From positions 868,001-932,000 of the forward strand of contig JMMB01000007.1 in NCBI GenBank assembly GCA_000686145.1: a DNA stretch of 64,000 nt, in the 5' to 3' direction. The translations under genes and the position numbers were made by a program. Source of the DNA: Peptostreptococcaceae bacterium VA2 (GTDB lineage: Bacteria > Bacillota > Clostridia > Peptostreptococcales > Peptostreptococcaceae). The notes beneath the pieces are model-generated. The model searched no databases and was not told the origin of the DNA. It was given only the letters and a program-made list of their open reading frames with translations. Positions 26,928-35,264 of this stretch are shown one piece after another (within the stretch, counting starts at the first letter, position 1; each line of letters opens with the position of its first letter).

Positions 26928-27959
26928 ATGATAAAAAATAAAAGTTTAAGAAGGTTTTTAAGTATATTAGCAATATCAGGGCTAACGTTAAGTGTTGTGG
27001 GATGCACATCTAGTAAAGAAGATCCAAAAGGTAAGAATACAAATACAAAGGTTGAGCAAAATAATTTTGAACCGGTAAAATTTGTATATTCAGATGGAGC
27101 AAAAGACTATGATGTTAAAGTAGAAACTCCACGTCAAAAGGCTGTTACATTATCTCAATTTATGACTGAGATGTTACTTGCACTTGATTTAGGAGATAAA
27201 ATGGTTGGAACTGCACTTTTAGATAATCCAATATTGCCAGAATTTAAAGAAGCATATGATAAGGTTCCACAAATTAAAATAGGTGAAGGGCATTCTATAT
27301 CAAAAGAAGGATTTATGGCAACTGGTGCAGACTTTGTTAGTGGATGGGATATGTCGATAAGCGAACAAACTACAGGTGCACCTGATGAACTTATAAAAAA
27401 AGATATAACTCCATTTATGGCTAAATCTTATTCTAGTGATGCAACAGTAGAAACTGTATATGAAGACTTCAAACTATTAGGAAAAATATTTGGAGTAGAG
27501 AATAAAGCAAATGAAGTTGTAGATAAGATGAAAAATGATATAAAAGCTGTAACTGATAAAGTTGGAGATATAAAAAAAGAGGATAGAGTAAATATGATGG
27601 TTTTTGATTCGGGTGAAAATGATGCTATGGTAGTTGGTTCGGGTTTAGCGAATAATCTTATAGATCTTGCAGGTGGAAATAATGTATTTGGAAAAGATGC
27701 AACTAAACCCTATATAAATGTATCTTGGGAAAGTATAGTACAAAAAAATCCTAAAGTTATATTAGTAACTGATTTTATGGCAGGTCAACCAGTACAAGAA
27801 AAAATAGATTTTCTGAAAAATCATCCAGCACTTAAAAATGTAGATGCTATAAAAAATAATAAAATATATGTTGTAGGGCTAGCAGATTTATCTCCAGGTG
27901 TTAGAAATCCAAAACTTATAGAAAAAATGTATGGGTATTTTTATGGAGAAAATAAATAA
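26928..27959 (+). CDS. ABC transporter substrate-binding lipoprotein (FecB/BtuF type)
   Basis: Extracellular lipoprotein of the periplasmic-binding family for iron-chelate, heme or corrinoid uptake. 343 residues with a signal peptide and lipobox SVVGC (Cys near 25), then two lobes joined by a long helix (ANEVVDKMKNDIKAVTDKV). Substrate cannot be told from the sequence. The ATG at 26928 was chosen because aggggg lies 8 nt before it; the ATG at 26922 is only 2 nt from that site. First gene of an overlapping three-gene operon behind a regulated leader. Confidence 0.88.
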   Translation: MIKNKSLRRFLSILAISGLTLSVVGCTSSKEDPKGKNTNTKVEQNNFEPVKFVYSDGAKDYDVKVETPRQKAVTLSQFMTEMLLALDLGDKMVGTALLDNPILPEFKEAYDKVPQIKIGEGHSISKEGFMATGADFVSGWDMSISEQTTGAPDELIKKDITPFMAKSYSSDATVETVYEDFKLLGKIFGVENKANEVVDKMKNDIKAVTDKVGDIKKEDRVNMMVFDSGENDAMVVGSGLANNLIDLAGGNNVFGKDATKPYINVSWESIVQKNPKVILVTDFMAGQPVQEKIDFLKNHPALKNVDAIKNNKIYVVGLADLSPGVRNPKLIEKMYGYFYGENK

Positions 27960-29041
27960 TGCAAGCAACTATTCAAGAGAATAAGAAAACTTCTAAAAAT
28001 AAAAATTTCTTATTTTGGACAATTGCTCTTAGTATTATTTTAGTAATTGTAATAATAGGAGCGATAGCAATTGGTAGTACTTATATAGAGCCTGGAGTAG
28101 TATATAAAGTATTGATTAATAAATTTTCAAATGGTATGTTTTTTAAAGTAGACTGGAATGTTATGTTTGAAAATATAATATGGGAAATAAGATTGCCTAG
28201 AGTTATTTTAGGTGCCATATGTGGTGCAGGCCTTGCGTTGTGTGGAGTTTTAATGCAATGTGTAACTAAAAATCCAATAGCAGAGCCATACATATTAGGT
28301 ATATCTTCGGGAGCATCATGTGGTGCAGTTGCAGTTATAGTCCTAGGTGGAATATCTACTCTTGGAATAACTAGCATAACAACTGGTGCATTTGTAGGTT
28401 CTATGATATCTGGGATATTAGTGTTTGCAATAGGGACGCAGATGGGTAAAACAACATCTACAACAAGATTGGTACTCTCTGGAATGGCAATATCAACGAT
28501 ATTTTCAGCACTTACTAATCTTCTTATATATTCAGCAGACAATTCTAATCAAGCTAAAAATGCATTATTTTGGACTGTTGGTAGTTTAGGTGGCGCTAAG
28601 TGGGATGTGTTATTGCTCCCAGCTATAACATTAGTTGTCGTTATTTTAGTTGCATTTATGATGTCTAAATCACTAGATGTATTATTGCTAGGAGATGATA
28701 GTGCTATAATACTTGGTATAAATGTAAAACTTGTAAAATCTATCATATTAATATTAGCAACCTTACTTACATCAACATTAGTTGCAATAACAGGAGCTAT
28801 AGGATTTATAGGCCTTGTAGTTCCTCATGTATGCAGAACTATAGCGGGAAGTGATCATAAAAAGCTTATAGTACTTTCATCTTTAGTAGGCGCAATATTT
28901 TTAATAGCGTCAGATGTTTGTGCAAGAGGGCTATTCCCTCCAATAGAGATACCTATAGGAATAATAACTTCACTAGTTGGTGGACCATTCTTCTTATATC
29001 TAATTTCTAAGAAAAATTATGCATTTGGAGGAGGCGACTAA
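27959..29041 (+). CDS. FecCD-family ABC transporter permease
   Basis: A 360-residue permease with about ten membrane segments, typical FecCD/BtuC family. Conserved blocks: RLPRVILGAICGAGLALCG, MQCVTKNPIAEPYILGISSG and GLVVPHVCRTIAG. The start overlaps the previous stop by one base, showing translational coupling. Confidence 0.95.
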   Translation: MQATIQENKKTSKNKNFLFWTIALSIILVIVIIGAIAIGSTYIEPGVVYKVLINKFSNGMFFKVDWNVMFENIIWEIRLPRVILGAICGAGLALCGVLMQCVTKNPIAEPYILGISSGASCGAVAVIVLGGISTLGITSITTGAFVGSMISGILVFAIGTQMGKTTSTTRLVLSGMAISTIFSALTNLLIYSADNSNQAKNALFWTVGSLGGAKWDVLLLPAITLVVVILVAFMMSKSLDVLLLGDDSAIILGINVKLVKSIILILATLLTSTLVAITGAIGFIGLVVPHVCRTIAGSDHKKLIVLSSLVGAIFLIASDVCARGLFPPIEIPIGIITSLVGGPFFLYLISKKNYAFGGGD

Positions 29042-29895
29042 TGTTTAAAGTACAAGTTAAAAATTTAAAATTTAGCATAGATAAAAAAGAGATATTAAAG
29101 GATATATCTTTTAATGTTCCTAAAGGATCGTTTATAGGAGTTATAGGACCTAATGGTTGTGGAAAATCTACATTACTTAAAAATATATATAGACTTCACA
29201 AACCATCTAGCGGAAATATATTATTAGATAATAAAGAATTATCTAATATGAAAGATAAAGAATGTGCAAAGGAAATTGCAGTTTTAGCTCAAGAAAGTAA
29301 TTCTCAATTTGATTTTACTGTAGAGCAAATAGTGAAGATGGGGAGATACCCATATAAATCTATGTTTGAAGATTATTCTAAGAATGATTTGAAGATGGTT
29401 GAAGATATGTTAAAAAAAGTTGGATTAAATAATTATAGTGATAGAAGTTTTTCGAACTTATCAGGAGGAGAAAAACAAAGAACTTTAATTGCTCGAGCAT
29501 TAGTTCAAGATACTGATTTTTTAATATTAGACGAGCCAACAAATCATTTAGATATAGGATATCAAATACAGCTTATGGATTTAATTAAGAGCCTTAATAT
29601 AACAACTTTATCGGCTATACATGATATGAATATGGCATCTATGTATTGTGATTACTTAGTTGTTATGAAAGATGGAGAAGTAATAAACTTTGGAAAAGTT
29701 AATGATGTAATAACATCAAGTATGTTAAAGGATATTTTTGGGGTTAATGCTTATGTAGGAATAAATCCTATAAATAAAAAACTACAAGTTTCATTCATGC
29801 ATACTCATGAACACATAAATGGGGTAGGGCATGATCATATTCACGAAGATGGATTTAGTGGGGAACATGTACATTACCATGAACATGCATATTAA
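29041..29895 (+). CDS. ABC transporter ATP-binding protein with His-rich C-terminal tail
   Basis: A 284-residue ATPase. Walker A GPNGCGKST (36-44), signature LSGGEKQR, Walker B LILDEPTNHLD and switch His (AIHDMN) are intact. The last ~31 residues hold ten histidines (HTHEHINGVGHDHIHEDG, then EHVHYHEHAY). Such a tail is not usual for FecE/BtuD proteins and suggests metal binding or metal sensing on the cytoplasmic side. Start overlaps the permease stop by one base. Confidence 0.93.
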   Translation: MFKVQVKNLKFSIDKKEILKDISFNVPKGSFIGVIGPNGCGKSTLLKNIYRLHKPSSGNILLDNKELSNMKDKECAKEIAVLAQESNSQFDFTVEQIVKMGRYPYKSMFEDYSKNDLKMVEDMLKKVGLNNYSDRSFSNLSGGEKQRTLIARALVQDTDFLILDEPTNHLDIGYQIQLMDLIKSLNITTLSAIHDMNMASMYCDYLVVMKDGEVINFGKVNDVITSSMLKDIFGVNAYVGINPINKKLQVSFMHTHEHINGVGHDHIHEDGFSGEHVHYHEHAY

Positions 29896-29974
29896 CTAAC
29901 AACAAATAAAATAGAAATTTTAAAATGTAGGTTTATTTTATTTAAAAATACAAATCATATTTATATATAAATAG

Positions 29975-30003
29975 TTGACAAAATTTAGAGCAAAGCATAT
30001 TAT
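29975..30003 (+). promoter_or_regulatory. Sigma-A promoter of the mtnN-trpS leader
   Basis: TTGACA -35 and TATTAT -10 with 17-bp spacing, just upstream of the tryptophan T-box. Confidence 0.8.
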
Positions 30004-30019
30004 AAAATAAGAAATTAAT

Positions 30020-30270
30020 AATTAAATCCTAAGATAAGGATTAGTAACTAAAATAGCTTTAGTACAGAGAGTTAAGGATGTTGAGAACTTAACATAAAGA
30101 ATTTAGTGAATGGACCTTGGAGGAATAAAGTGAAATACATTTGTAGATTAGCTTATATCGTGACTGCACGTTACAGCAGATATTAAGTGATATGTGCTTT
30201 AAGCATATATAATTTAGGTGGTACCACGGAAATATATCCGTCCTATAGTTTAATATAGGGCGGATTTTTT
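30020..30270 (+). promoter_or_regulatory. T-box riboswitch, tryptophan specific
   Basis: The TGG specifier is at 30111-30113 (agtgaaTGGacc). The T-box sequence aggtggtaccacgg lies at 30216-30229. The terminator (30236-30270) has arms atccgtcctata and tatagggcggat and a T run. It controls mtnN and then trpS by the charging state of tRNA-Trp. Confidence 0.92.
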
Positions 30271-30296
30271 AATATTTGAAAATGTAGGAGGTTCTT

Positions 30297-30995
30297 ATGA
30301 AAAGAATAGGTATAATCGGAGCAATGGATGAAGAAGTAGATATATTAGTACAACTAATGGAAGTTAGGGAAACTGTAGAAAAGGCTAGTTTAAAATTTTA
30401 CAAAGGAATATTAGAAGGAAAAGAAATAGTTTTAGTAAGATGTGGAATAGGTAAAGTAAATTCAGCATTATGTACACAAATATTAATAAGTGAATTTGAT
30501 GTAGATGCAATAGTTAATACAGGTGTTGCAGGGGCATTGCATGCTGATTTAGGTGTATATGATATAGTTATATCAACAGATGCAATACAACACGATTTTG
30601 ATACAACTGTATTTGGAGATAAAAAAGGTGTAATACCAAGAATGGAGAGTTCAACTTTCGGAGCAGATGAAAGACTTGTAAAAGCAGCTTATGAGTCTTC
30701 AGTAGCAGAAACTAAAACTCATAAAGTAGTTAAAGGAAGAGTTGTATCAGGAGATATATTCATAAGCTCTAAAGAATTAAAAGATGAATTAGTAAATGAA
30801 TTTGATGCATATTGTGGAGAAATGGAAGGGGCTGCCATTGCTCATGTATGTTCGTTAAATGCTACACCATTTGTAATAATAAGAGCGATGTCTGACAAAG
30901 CTGATGGAACTGCTGATATAACATATGATGAATTTGTTCAAGATGCAGCTCATAATTCTAAAGATATAGTAGTTAATATGTTAAAATCAATATAG
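30297..30995 (+). CDS. mtnN: 5'-methylthioadenosine/S-adenosylhomocysteine nucleosidase
   Basis: Hydrolyses the N-glycosidic bond of MTA and SAH, recycling methyl-transfer products. 232 residues with GIIGAMDEEVD at the start, NTGVAGAL, GDIFIS, and the substrate motif EMEGAAIAHVC near the C-terminus, and catalytic Asp region MSDKADG. It sits between the tryptophan T-box and trpS, 11 bp from the latter, so it appears to be under tRNA-Trp control. Confidence 0.95.
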   Translation: MKRIGIIGAMDEEVDILVQLMEVRETVEKASLKFYKGILEGKEIVLVRCGIGKVNSALCTQILISEFDVDAIVNTGVAGALHADLGVYDIVISTDAIQHDFDTTVFGDKKGVIPRMESSTFGADERLVKAAYESSVAETKTHKVVKGRVVSGDIFISSKELKDELVNEFDAYCGEMEGAAIAHVCSLNATPFVIIRAMSDKADGTADITYDEFVQDAAHNSKDIVVNMLKSI

Positions 30996-31006
30996 GGGTG
31001 AAATTA

Positions 31007-32011
31007 ATGAGTGAAAAGAAAATAATATTTAGTGGTGCTCAACCATCTGGAAAAATGACTTTAGGAAATTATCTAGGAGCTATACAAAACTGGACTAAGC
31101 TTCAAGATGAGTATGATTGTTTTTACAGTGTAGTTGATTTACACGCTATAACAGTACCTCAAGAAGCTAAAGATTTAAGAGCTAACACTATGCAATTACT
31201 TGCTCAATATTTAGCTTGTGGATTAGATCCAGAAAAAAATACCATATTTATACAATCGCATGTAAGCGCACATACTGAACTTATGTGGATATTAAATACT
31301 ATGACTTACATGGGTGAATTAAGCAGAATGACTCAATTTAAAGATAAATCACAAAAAAGTGAAGCTAATTTAAATGCAGGATTATTCACATACCCAGTAC
31401 TTATGGCAGCGGATATACTTTTATATCAAACTGATTTAGTTCCAGTTGGAGAAGACCAAAAACAACATTTAGAATTAGCTCGTGATTTAGGAGCTAGATT
31501 TAATAATAGATATTCTGAAACATTTAAGATACCAGATCCATATATACCAAAAGAGGTAGGAAGAGTAATGAGTTTACAAGAGCCTACTAAAAAAATGAGT
31601 AAGTCAGATTCTAATGAAAATGCATTTATACTTTTAGCAGATGATGCAGATACAATAAGAAGAAAAGTAAAAAGAAGTGTAACTGATTCATTAGGTATAG
31701 TAAATTATACTGATGAACAGCCAGGAATAAAGAACTTATTAGATATTTATTCTCAATTAGATAATAAATCAATAGAAGAATTGTTATCTATGTATGAAGG
31801 TAGGGGCTATGGCGTATTTAAAGAAGATGTAGCTGAAGTGATTGTAGAAACTTTAAGACCTATTAGAGAAAAATACAATGACCTTTTAAATAATAAAGAT
31901 TATTTAGAAAATGTATACGCGCTAGGTGCAAATAAGGCCGAAAAACAAGCTAGAAAAACATTAAGAAAAGTATACAAAAAAGTAGGATTAATAGAACGTA
32001 AATTTTTATAG
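31007..32011 (+). CDS. trpS: Tryptophanyl-tRNA synthetase
   Basis: Charges tRNA-Trp. 334 residues with the class I HIGH-like motif PSGKMTLGNYLG and the loop KKMSKSD. The ATG at 31007 follows aggggtg; the upstream GTG (30998) lies in that site. Co-transcribed with mtnN behind the tryptophan T-box. Confidence 0.97.
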   Translation: MSEKKIIFSGAQPSGKMTLGNYLGAIQNWTKLQDEYDCFYSVVDLHAITVPQEAKDLRANTMQLLAQYLACGLDPEKNTIFIQSHVSAHTELMWILNTMTYMGELSRMTQFKDKSQKSEANLNAGLFTYPVLMAADILLYQTDLVPVGEDQKQHLELARDLGARFNNRYSETFKIPDPYIPKEVGRVMSLQEPTKKMSKSDSNENAFILLADDADTIRRKVKRSVTDSLGIVNYTDEQPGIKNLLDIYSQLDNKSIEELLSMYEGRGYGVFKEDVAEVIVETLRPIREKYNDLLNNKDYLENVYALGANKAEKQARKTLRKVYKKVGLIERKFL

Positions 32012-32019
32012 ATTAAATA

Positions 32020-32053
32020 AAAAAATGGAGTTAAATTTAACTCCATTTTTTTT
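32020..32053 (+). terminator. Bidirectional terminator between trpS and the AhpD-like gene
   Basis: Self-complementary aaaaaatggagttaaa with its complement, flanked by A on one side and T on the other, so it can serve both converging genes. Confidence 0.88.
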
Positions 32054-32058
32054 ATTTT

Positions 32059-32409
32059 TTATTTAAAGTCTTTTTCGAACTCATCTAAACACTCACTTAA
32101 AAGAGTAGACGCGTAAGCCATAGAAGGACCACCACCAAAAGCTACAGAAACCATAGCAGATTCTAGTATTTCTTCTCTAGTAGCGCCTGATTCTAAAGCC
32201 TTATAACAGTGATAAACGATACAATATTCACAACGACTATAAACCCCAATAGCAACACTCATTAATTCCTTTGTTTTAGTGTCTAAAGCCCCTGGCTTAT
32301 AAGTTGAACTTAAAAGTCTACTAAATGCAGCTACATTTTGTTTATTAGTTTCTGTTAATTTCTCTAAACCTTGTGAAAATGAATTTAACATTTCTCTTAC
32401 ATTATACAT
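32059..32409 (-). CDS. Carboxymuconolactone decarboxylase / AhpD-like protein
   Basis: A 116-residue alpha-helical protein of the AhpD-like fold. The redox motif CEYCIVYH (C-x2-C-x3-H) is intact, suggesting a peroxide or thiol redox role rather than decarboxylation. The start ATG (codon 32407-32409) follows an aaggggg site; a longer frame upstream lacks one. Its own promoter and a perfect 27-bp palindrome precede it, beside a MarR gene in the same direction. Confidence 0.88.
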   Translation of the reverse strand: MYNVREMLNSFSQGLEKLTETNKQNVAAFSRLLSSTYKPGALDTKTKELMSVAIGVYSRCEYCIVYHCYKALESGATREEILESAMVSVAFGGGPSMAYASTLLSECLDEFEKDFK

Positions 32410-32436
32410 GTAAAATACCCCCTTGAAATATGTATA

Positions 32437-32463
32437 TTGCATAGCTAATAATTAGCTATGCAA
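32437..32463. promoter_or_regulatory. Perfect 27-bp palindrome, candidate operator for the AhpD-like gene
   Basis: ttgcatagctaat and its exact complement around one central base. It begins about 13 bp after the minus-strand -10 and ends before the ribosome site, so it would overlap the start of the transcript. The MarR repressor encoded next door is the likely binder; this is inference. Confidence 0.6.
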
Positions 32464-32475
32464 CTATTTAAAATG

Positions 32476-32504
32476 ATTATAACAAAACTCTATAATAACA
32501 TCAA
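32476..32504 (-). promoter_or_regulatory. Promoter of the AhpD-like gene
   Basis: On the minus strand TTGATG (32499-32504) and TATAAT (32476-32481) are 17 bp apart. The -35 lies in the loop of the marR terminator. Confidence 0.65.
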
Positions 32505-32523
32505 CTATTATTATAGAGTTTTA
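32484..32523 (-). terminator. Terminator of marR
   Basis: Stem aaaactctataata with its complement around an ~10-nt loop; T-rich on the minus-strand 3' side. It overlaps the last codons of marR. Confidence 0.75.
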
Positions 32524-32939
32524 CTATTTTTTAGTATTTTATTAAATACATTTTTAAATATAATCAAGTCATTTTCATCTATATCTTTTATAATATTTTT
32601 GGAAAAATTTATTGCAATAGGTAATATTTCATTGTATATAGATTTACCCTTAGATGTTAAGCAAAGCATTGTTATTCTCCTATCATTAGGATCTTTTTTT
32701 CTTTCAACTAAGATTTCTTTTTCCATTCTATCTATTAATCTAACTATAGTAGATTCTTTAGAATCTATAAGATTAGAAAGTTGTTTTTGGGTTATACTTT
32801 CATTTTTTTGTATATAATAAATAGCAATCCATTGAGGTCTTGTAATATTATATGGCAATAAACTATTGTTAAAAGCTTCTATTATTTCTTTATTACATTT
32901 GTTGCTTATAAAGCAAACACAATCTTCTAAATTAAACAT
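32511..32939 (-). CDS. MarR-family transcriptional regulator
   Basis: A 142-residue winged-helix regulator: helix-turn-helix around QKQLSNLIDSKESTIVRLID and the wing DPNDRRITML. Cysteines at the N-terminus (LEDCVCFISNKC) could give redox sensitivity, which would fit the AhpD-like neighbour, though this is only a suggestion. The ATG at 32939 follows ggaggt; the preceding TTG is too close to it. Confidence 0.92.
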   Translation of the reverse strand: MFNLEDCVCFISNKCNKEIIEAFNNSLLPYNITRPQWIAIYYIQKNESITQKQLSNLIDSKESTIVRLIDRMEKEILVERKKDPNDRRITMLCLTSKGKSIYNEILPIAINFSKNIIKDIDENDLIIFKNVFNKILKNSKTL

Positions 32940-33030
32940 CAAAAAACCTCCTTACTTTTTTTACATTATAGCACATACAACGATTAATTTCTTCACATAC
33001 TATTTTTGTATTAGCTTTTCACAAAAGGAA

Positions 33031-33417
33031 GTGACGCATATTAAATACAAAGAAGAAAATGACCTTAATAATCAAAATCCTGTAAGTATGAAAGATCTTG
33101 ATAGTGCTATGAATGAGTTAAATTTATGTGAAAAAACGTCAGAAGATTTAGGCTTAATGAGAAGATATTTAGAAAGACTTTTACTAACTATAGAAAGAAG
33201 TAGAATAAGAGATTATATGATGTTAACGGATAGTAAAAGAAGGTTATTTTTAATAAATTTTGTAGCAGGACTAGGGAAAGGGTTTGGTCAAGCTATAGGC
33301 TTTACTTTTTTAGCAGGTTTATTATTTTATATGATGAGTAGCTGGGTTGATTTACCTGTAATAGGAGAGTATATAGCTAAATTAATGAATATTGTAGATG
33401 AATATAGAAAGAGGTAG
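33031..33417 (+). CDS. DUF5665 family membrane protein
   Basis: About 128 residues: a soluble N-terminus, a helical region (LMRRYLERLLLTIERSRIRDYM) and one or two membrane segments (FVAGLGKGFGQAIGFTFLAG). Matches the DUF5665 type found in Clostridia; function unknown. The start is uncertain. GTG at 33031 is used here, but it sits inside the ribosome site aaaggaagtga, which is better placed for an ATT codon at 33040. The gene diverges from marR and is 6 bp from the next gene. Confidence 0.7.
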   Translation: MTHIKYKEENDLNNQNPVSMKDLDSAMNELNLCEKTSEDLGLMRRYLERLLLTIERSRIRDYMMLTDSKRRLFLINFVAGLGKGFGQAIGFTFLAGLLFYMMSSWVDLPVIGEYIAKLMNIVDEYRKR

Positions 33418-33423
33418 ATAAAT

Positions 33424-33924
33424 ATGGACGCTAATAAATACAAACAACAACTGTTAGAAGAAAAACAAAAACTAAGTAAGTTAATTTCTGAAATGAAGGA
33501 TAATACGGTATTTGGAGATACTACAGATCATACTAGTGAAAAATATACATCAGGTGAGTTATCAAGTTATGATAATCATCCAGCTGATATAGGTACAGAA
33601 GTTTATATGCAAGATATGCAAAATAGCTTAACTATTCATGAAGTAGGAAAGCTTGATAACATAGAAAATGCATTATCTAAAATAGAGAATGGAAAATATG
33701 GTATTTGTGAAGAGTGTCAAGAACAAATAGATGAAGAAAGGCTAGATATACTTCCAGAAACTAATTTATGTAGCGATTGTGCAAAACATCAACCCAAAAA
33801 ACATATAACCAGTAGAGAGTTTAACCAAAATCTTATAAATAATGGATCTGGTTTTTATGATGAAGTACTATTAGAACTTCAAGAAATGAATAAAATGCCT
33901 AATGATGAATCTGAATTAGATTGA
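33424..33924 (+). CDS. TraR/DksA-type zinc finger protein, YteA-like
   Basis: A 166-residue protein with an N-terminal coiled coil and a C4 zinc finger GICEECQEQI ... NLCSDCAKH near residues 98-122. It resembles the YteA family linked to sporulation in Bacillus. It lacks the full DksA acidic tip, so RNA polymerase binding is not certain. Close spacing suggests an operon with DUF5665 and the deacetylase. Confidence 0.85.
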   Translation: MDANKYKQQLLEEKQKLSKLISEMKDNTVFGDTTDHTSEKYTSGELSSYDNHPADIGTEVYMQDMQNSLTIHEVGKLDNIENALSKIENGKYGICEECQEQIDEERLDILPETNLCSDCAKHQPKKHITSREFNQNLINNGSGFYDEVLLELQEMNKMPNDESELD

Positions 33925-33945
33925 TAAAGAAAAGAGGTATTAAAT

Positions 33946-34722
33946 GTGAAAAAACCATTAAATATATTACTTATGGTTTTATTTTTAGCAATAGGAGTAT
34001 ATTCATATAATAATAAAGAAAACTTAAGTAATAATGAAGTTATGAATACAAAAGAAGATATAATAAATGACTATGAAGATATAATAATAAAAAAGGGCAA
34101 TGATGATGAAAAGGTAATTGCGCTAACTTTTGATGATGGACCAGATGCAGACTTTACACCACAAGTACTAGATATATTAAAAAAATACGATGTTAAAGCA
34201 ACTTTTTTTGTTGTTGGAGAAAAAGTGAAATGGAATCCTGAACTTTTAAAAAGAGAAAATGAAGAAAGTCACGAGATAGGAAATCATACATTTACTCATA
34301 TAAATGTATCTAAAAGAAATTATGGAGAAATAGACAAAGAAATAAGTGATACTCAAAAGGCTATAAAAGAGGTTATAGGAAAAGAACCAAATTTATTTAG
34401 ACCACCATATAGAGCTATAAGTAGAGATATGTGTAGTATTGCTAAAAACAAAAATATGAATATAATTTTATGGTCTAATCTAGACCCTAGAGATTGGTCA
34501 AATCCAGGTGTTTATTATATAGTTGATACTATAACTTCAAAAGTTAAAAATGGCAACATAGTACTCTTACATGATTATAATAATTTAAGAAATTCAAAGT
34601 CACAAACTATACAAGCATTAGATATTATAATACCTAAATTAAAAGAAATGGGATATGAATTTGTAACAGTATCTCAGCTTATGGAAAAAATAGATAAAGA
34701 CCATCCTACTCAAAAACAATAA
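33946..34722 (+). CDS. Polysaccharide deacetylase (NodB domain)
   Basis: Secreted or membrane-anchored deacetylase, probably acting on peptidoglycan or another amino-sugar polymer. 258 residues: a signal/anchor segment (~5-22), then the NodB domain with catalytic TFDDGPDADFTP, metal-binding HEIGNHTFTH, LFRPPYRA and the C-terminal LLHD motif. All key residues are present. The start is GTG behind aaagaggt. Possibly a spore-cortex enzyme; the sequence does not decide. Confidence 0.92.
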   Translation: MKKPLNILLMVLFLAIGVYSYNNKENLSNNEVMNTKEDIINDYEDIIIKKGNDDEKVIALTFDDGPDADFTPQVLDILKKYDVKATFFVVGEKVKWNPELLKRENEESHEIGNHTFTHINVSKRNYGEIDKEISDTQKAIKEVIGKEPNLFRPPYRAISRDMCSIAKNKNMNIILWSNLDPRDWSNPGVYYIVDTITSKVKNGNIVLLHDYNNLRNSKSQTIQALDIIIPKLKEMGYEFVTVSQLMEKIDKDHPTQKQ

Positions 34723-34745
34723 ATTTTAAAATAGATAAAAATAAC

Positions 34746-34772
34746 AGGCTTCCAATTAGGAAGCTTTTTTTT
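34746..34772 (+). terminator. Terminator before lspA
   Basis: Stem ggcttcc/ggaagct, 5-nt loop and eight T. A TATAAT at 34774-34779 just after it may belong to an lspA promoter without a clear -35. Confidence 0.82.
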
Positions 34773-34811
34773 GTATAATAGTAATATATACTAAGTTGGG
34801 AGGAAAAAATA

Positions 34812-35264
34812 TTGTTATACGAATTGATAATAGTTTTATTAATAGGAATAGATCAAGCTTCTAAAATATGGGCACTGAATTCTTTGAAAGAAATAGGAAG
34901 TATCCCTATAATTGAAAATGTATTTCATCTTACATATGTAGAAAATAGAGGTGCAGCATTTGGAATGTTGCAAAATAATCAAAGTATATTTATAATAGTT
35001 GCATTAACTGCGTCAGTATTTGGATTATATTATCTACATACTAAACAAGTAAATTTTTTAGGAAAAGCTAGTATCATACTTATAATAGCAGGTGCAATAG
35101 GAAATCTTATAGATAGAGTAAGAATTGGATTTGTAGTAGATTATTTTGATTTTAAATTTATTTGGGAATATGTATTCAATATAGCAGATATTTTTGTAGT
35201 GGTAGGAACAATAATGCTGTGTGCATATATAATATTTTTTCAGGAAGAAAAGCAGGTGAAGTAA
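34812..35264 (+). CDS. lspA: Lipoprotein signal peptidase LspA (signal peptidase II)
   Basis: Membrane aspartyl protease that cleaves lipoprotein signal peptides. 150 residues, four membrane segments. Family motifs IDQASKIWAL, VENRGAAFG, and the catalytic Asp regions GNLIDRVRIGFVVDYFDF and FNIADIFVVVG are present. The start is TTG behind gggagg. The stop overlaps the rluD ATG by one base. Confidence 0.95.
   Translation: MLYELIIVLLIGIDQASKIWALNSLKEIGSIPIIENVFHLTYVENRGAAFGMLQNNQSIFIIVALTASVFGLYYLHTKQVNFLGKASIILIIAGAIGNLIDRVRIGFVVDYFDFKFIWEYVFNIADIFVVVGTIMLCAYIIFFQEEKQVK

Noticed and set aside
28081-28542. 153-codon minus-strand open frame
   Set aside because: Lies entirely inside the FecCD permease gene, with the composition expected of its reverse complement.
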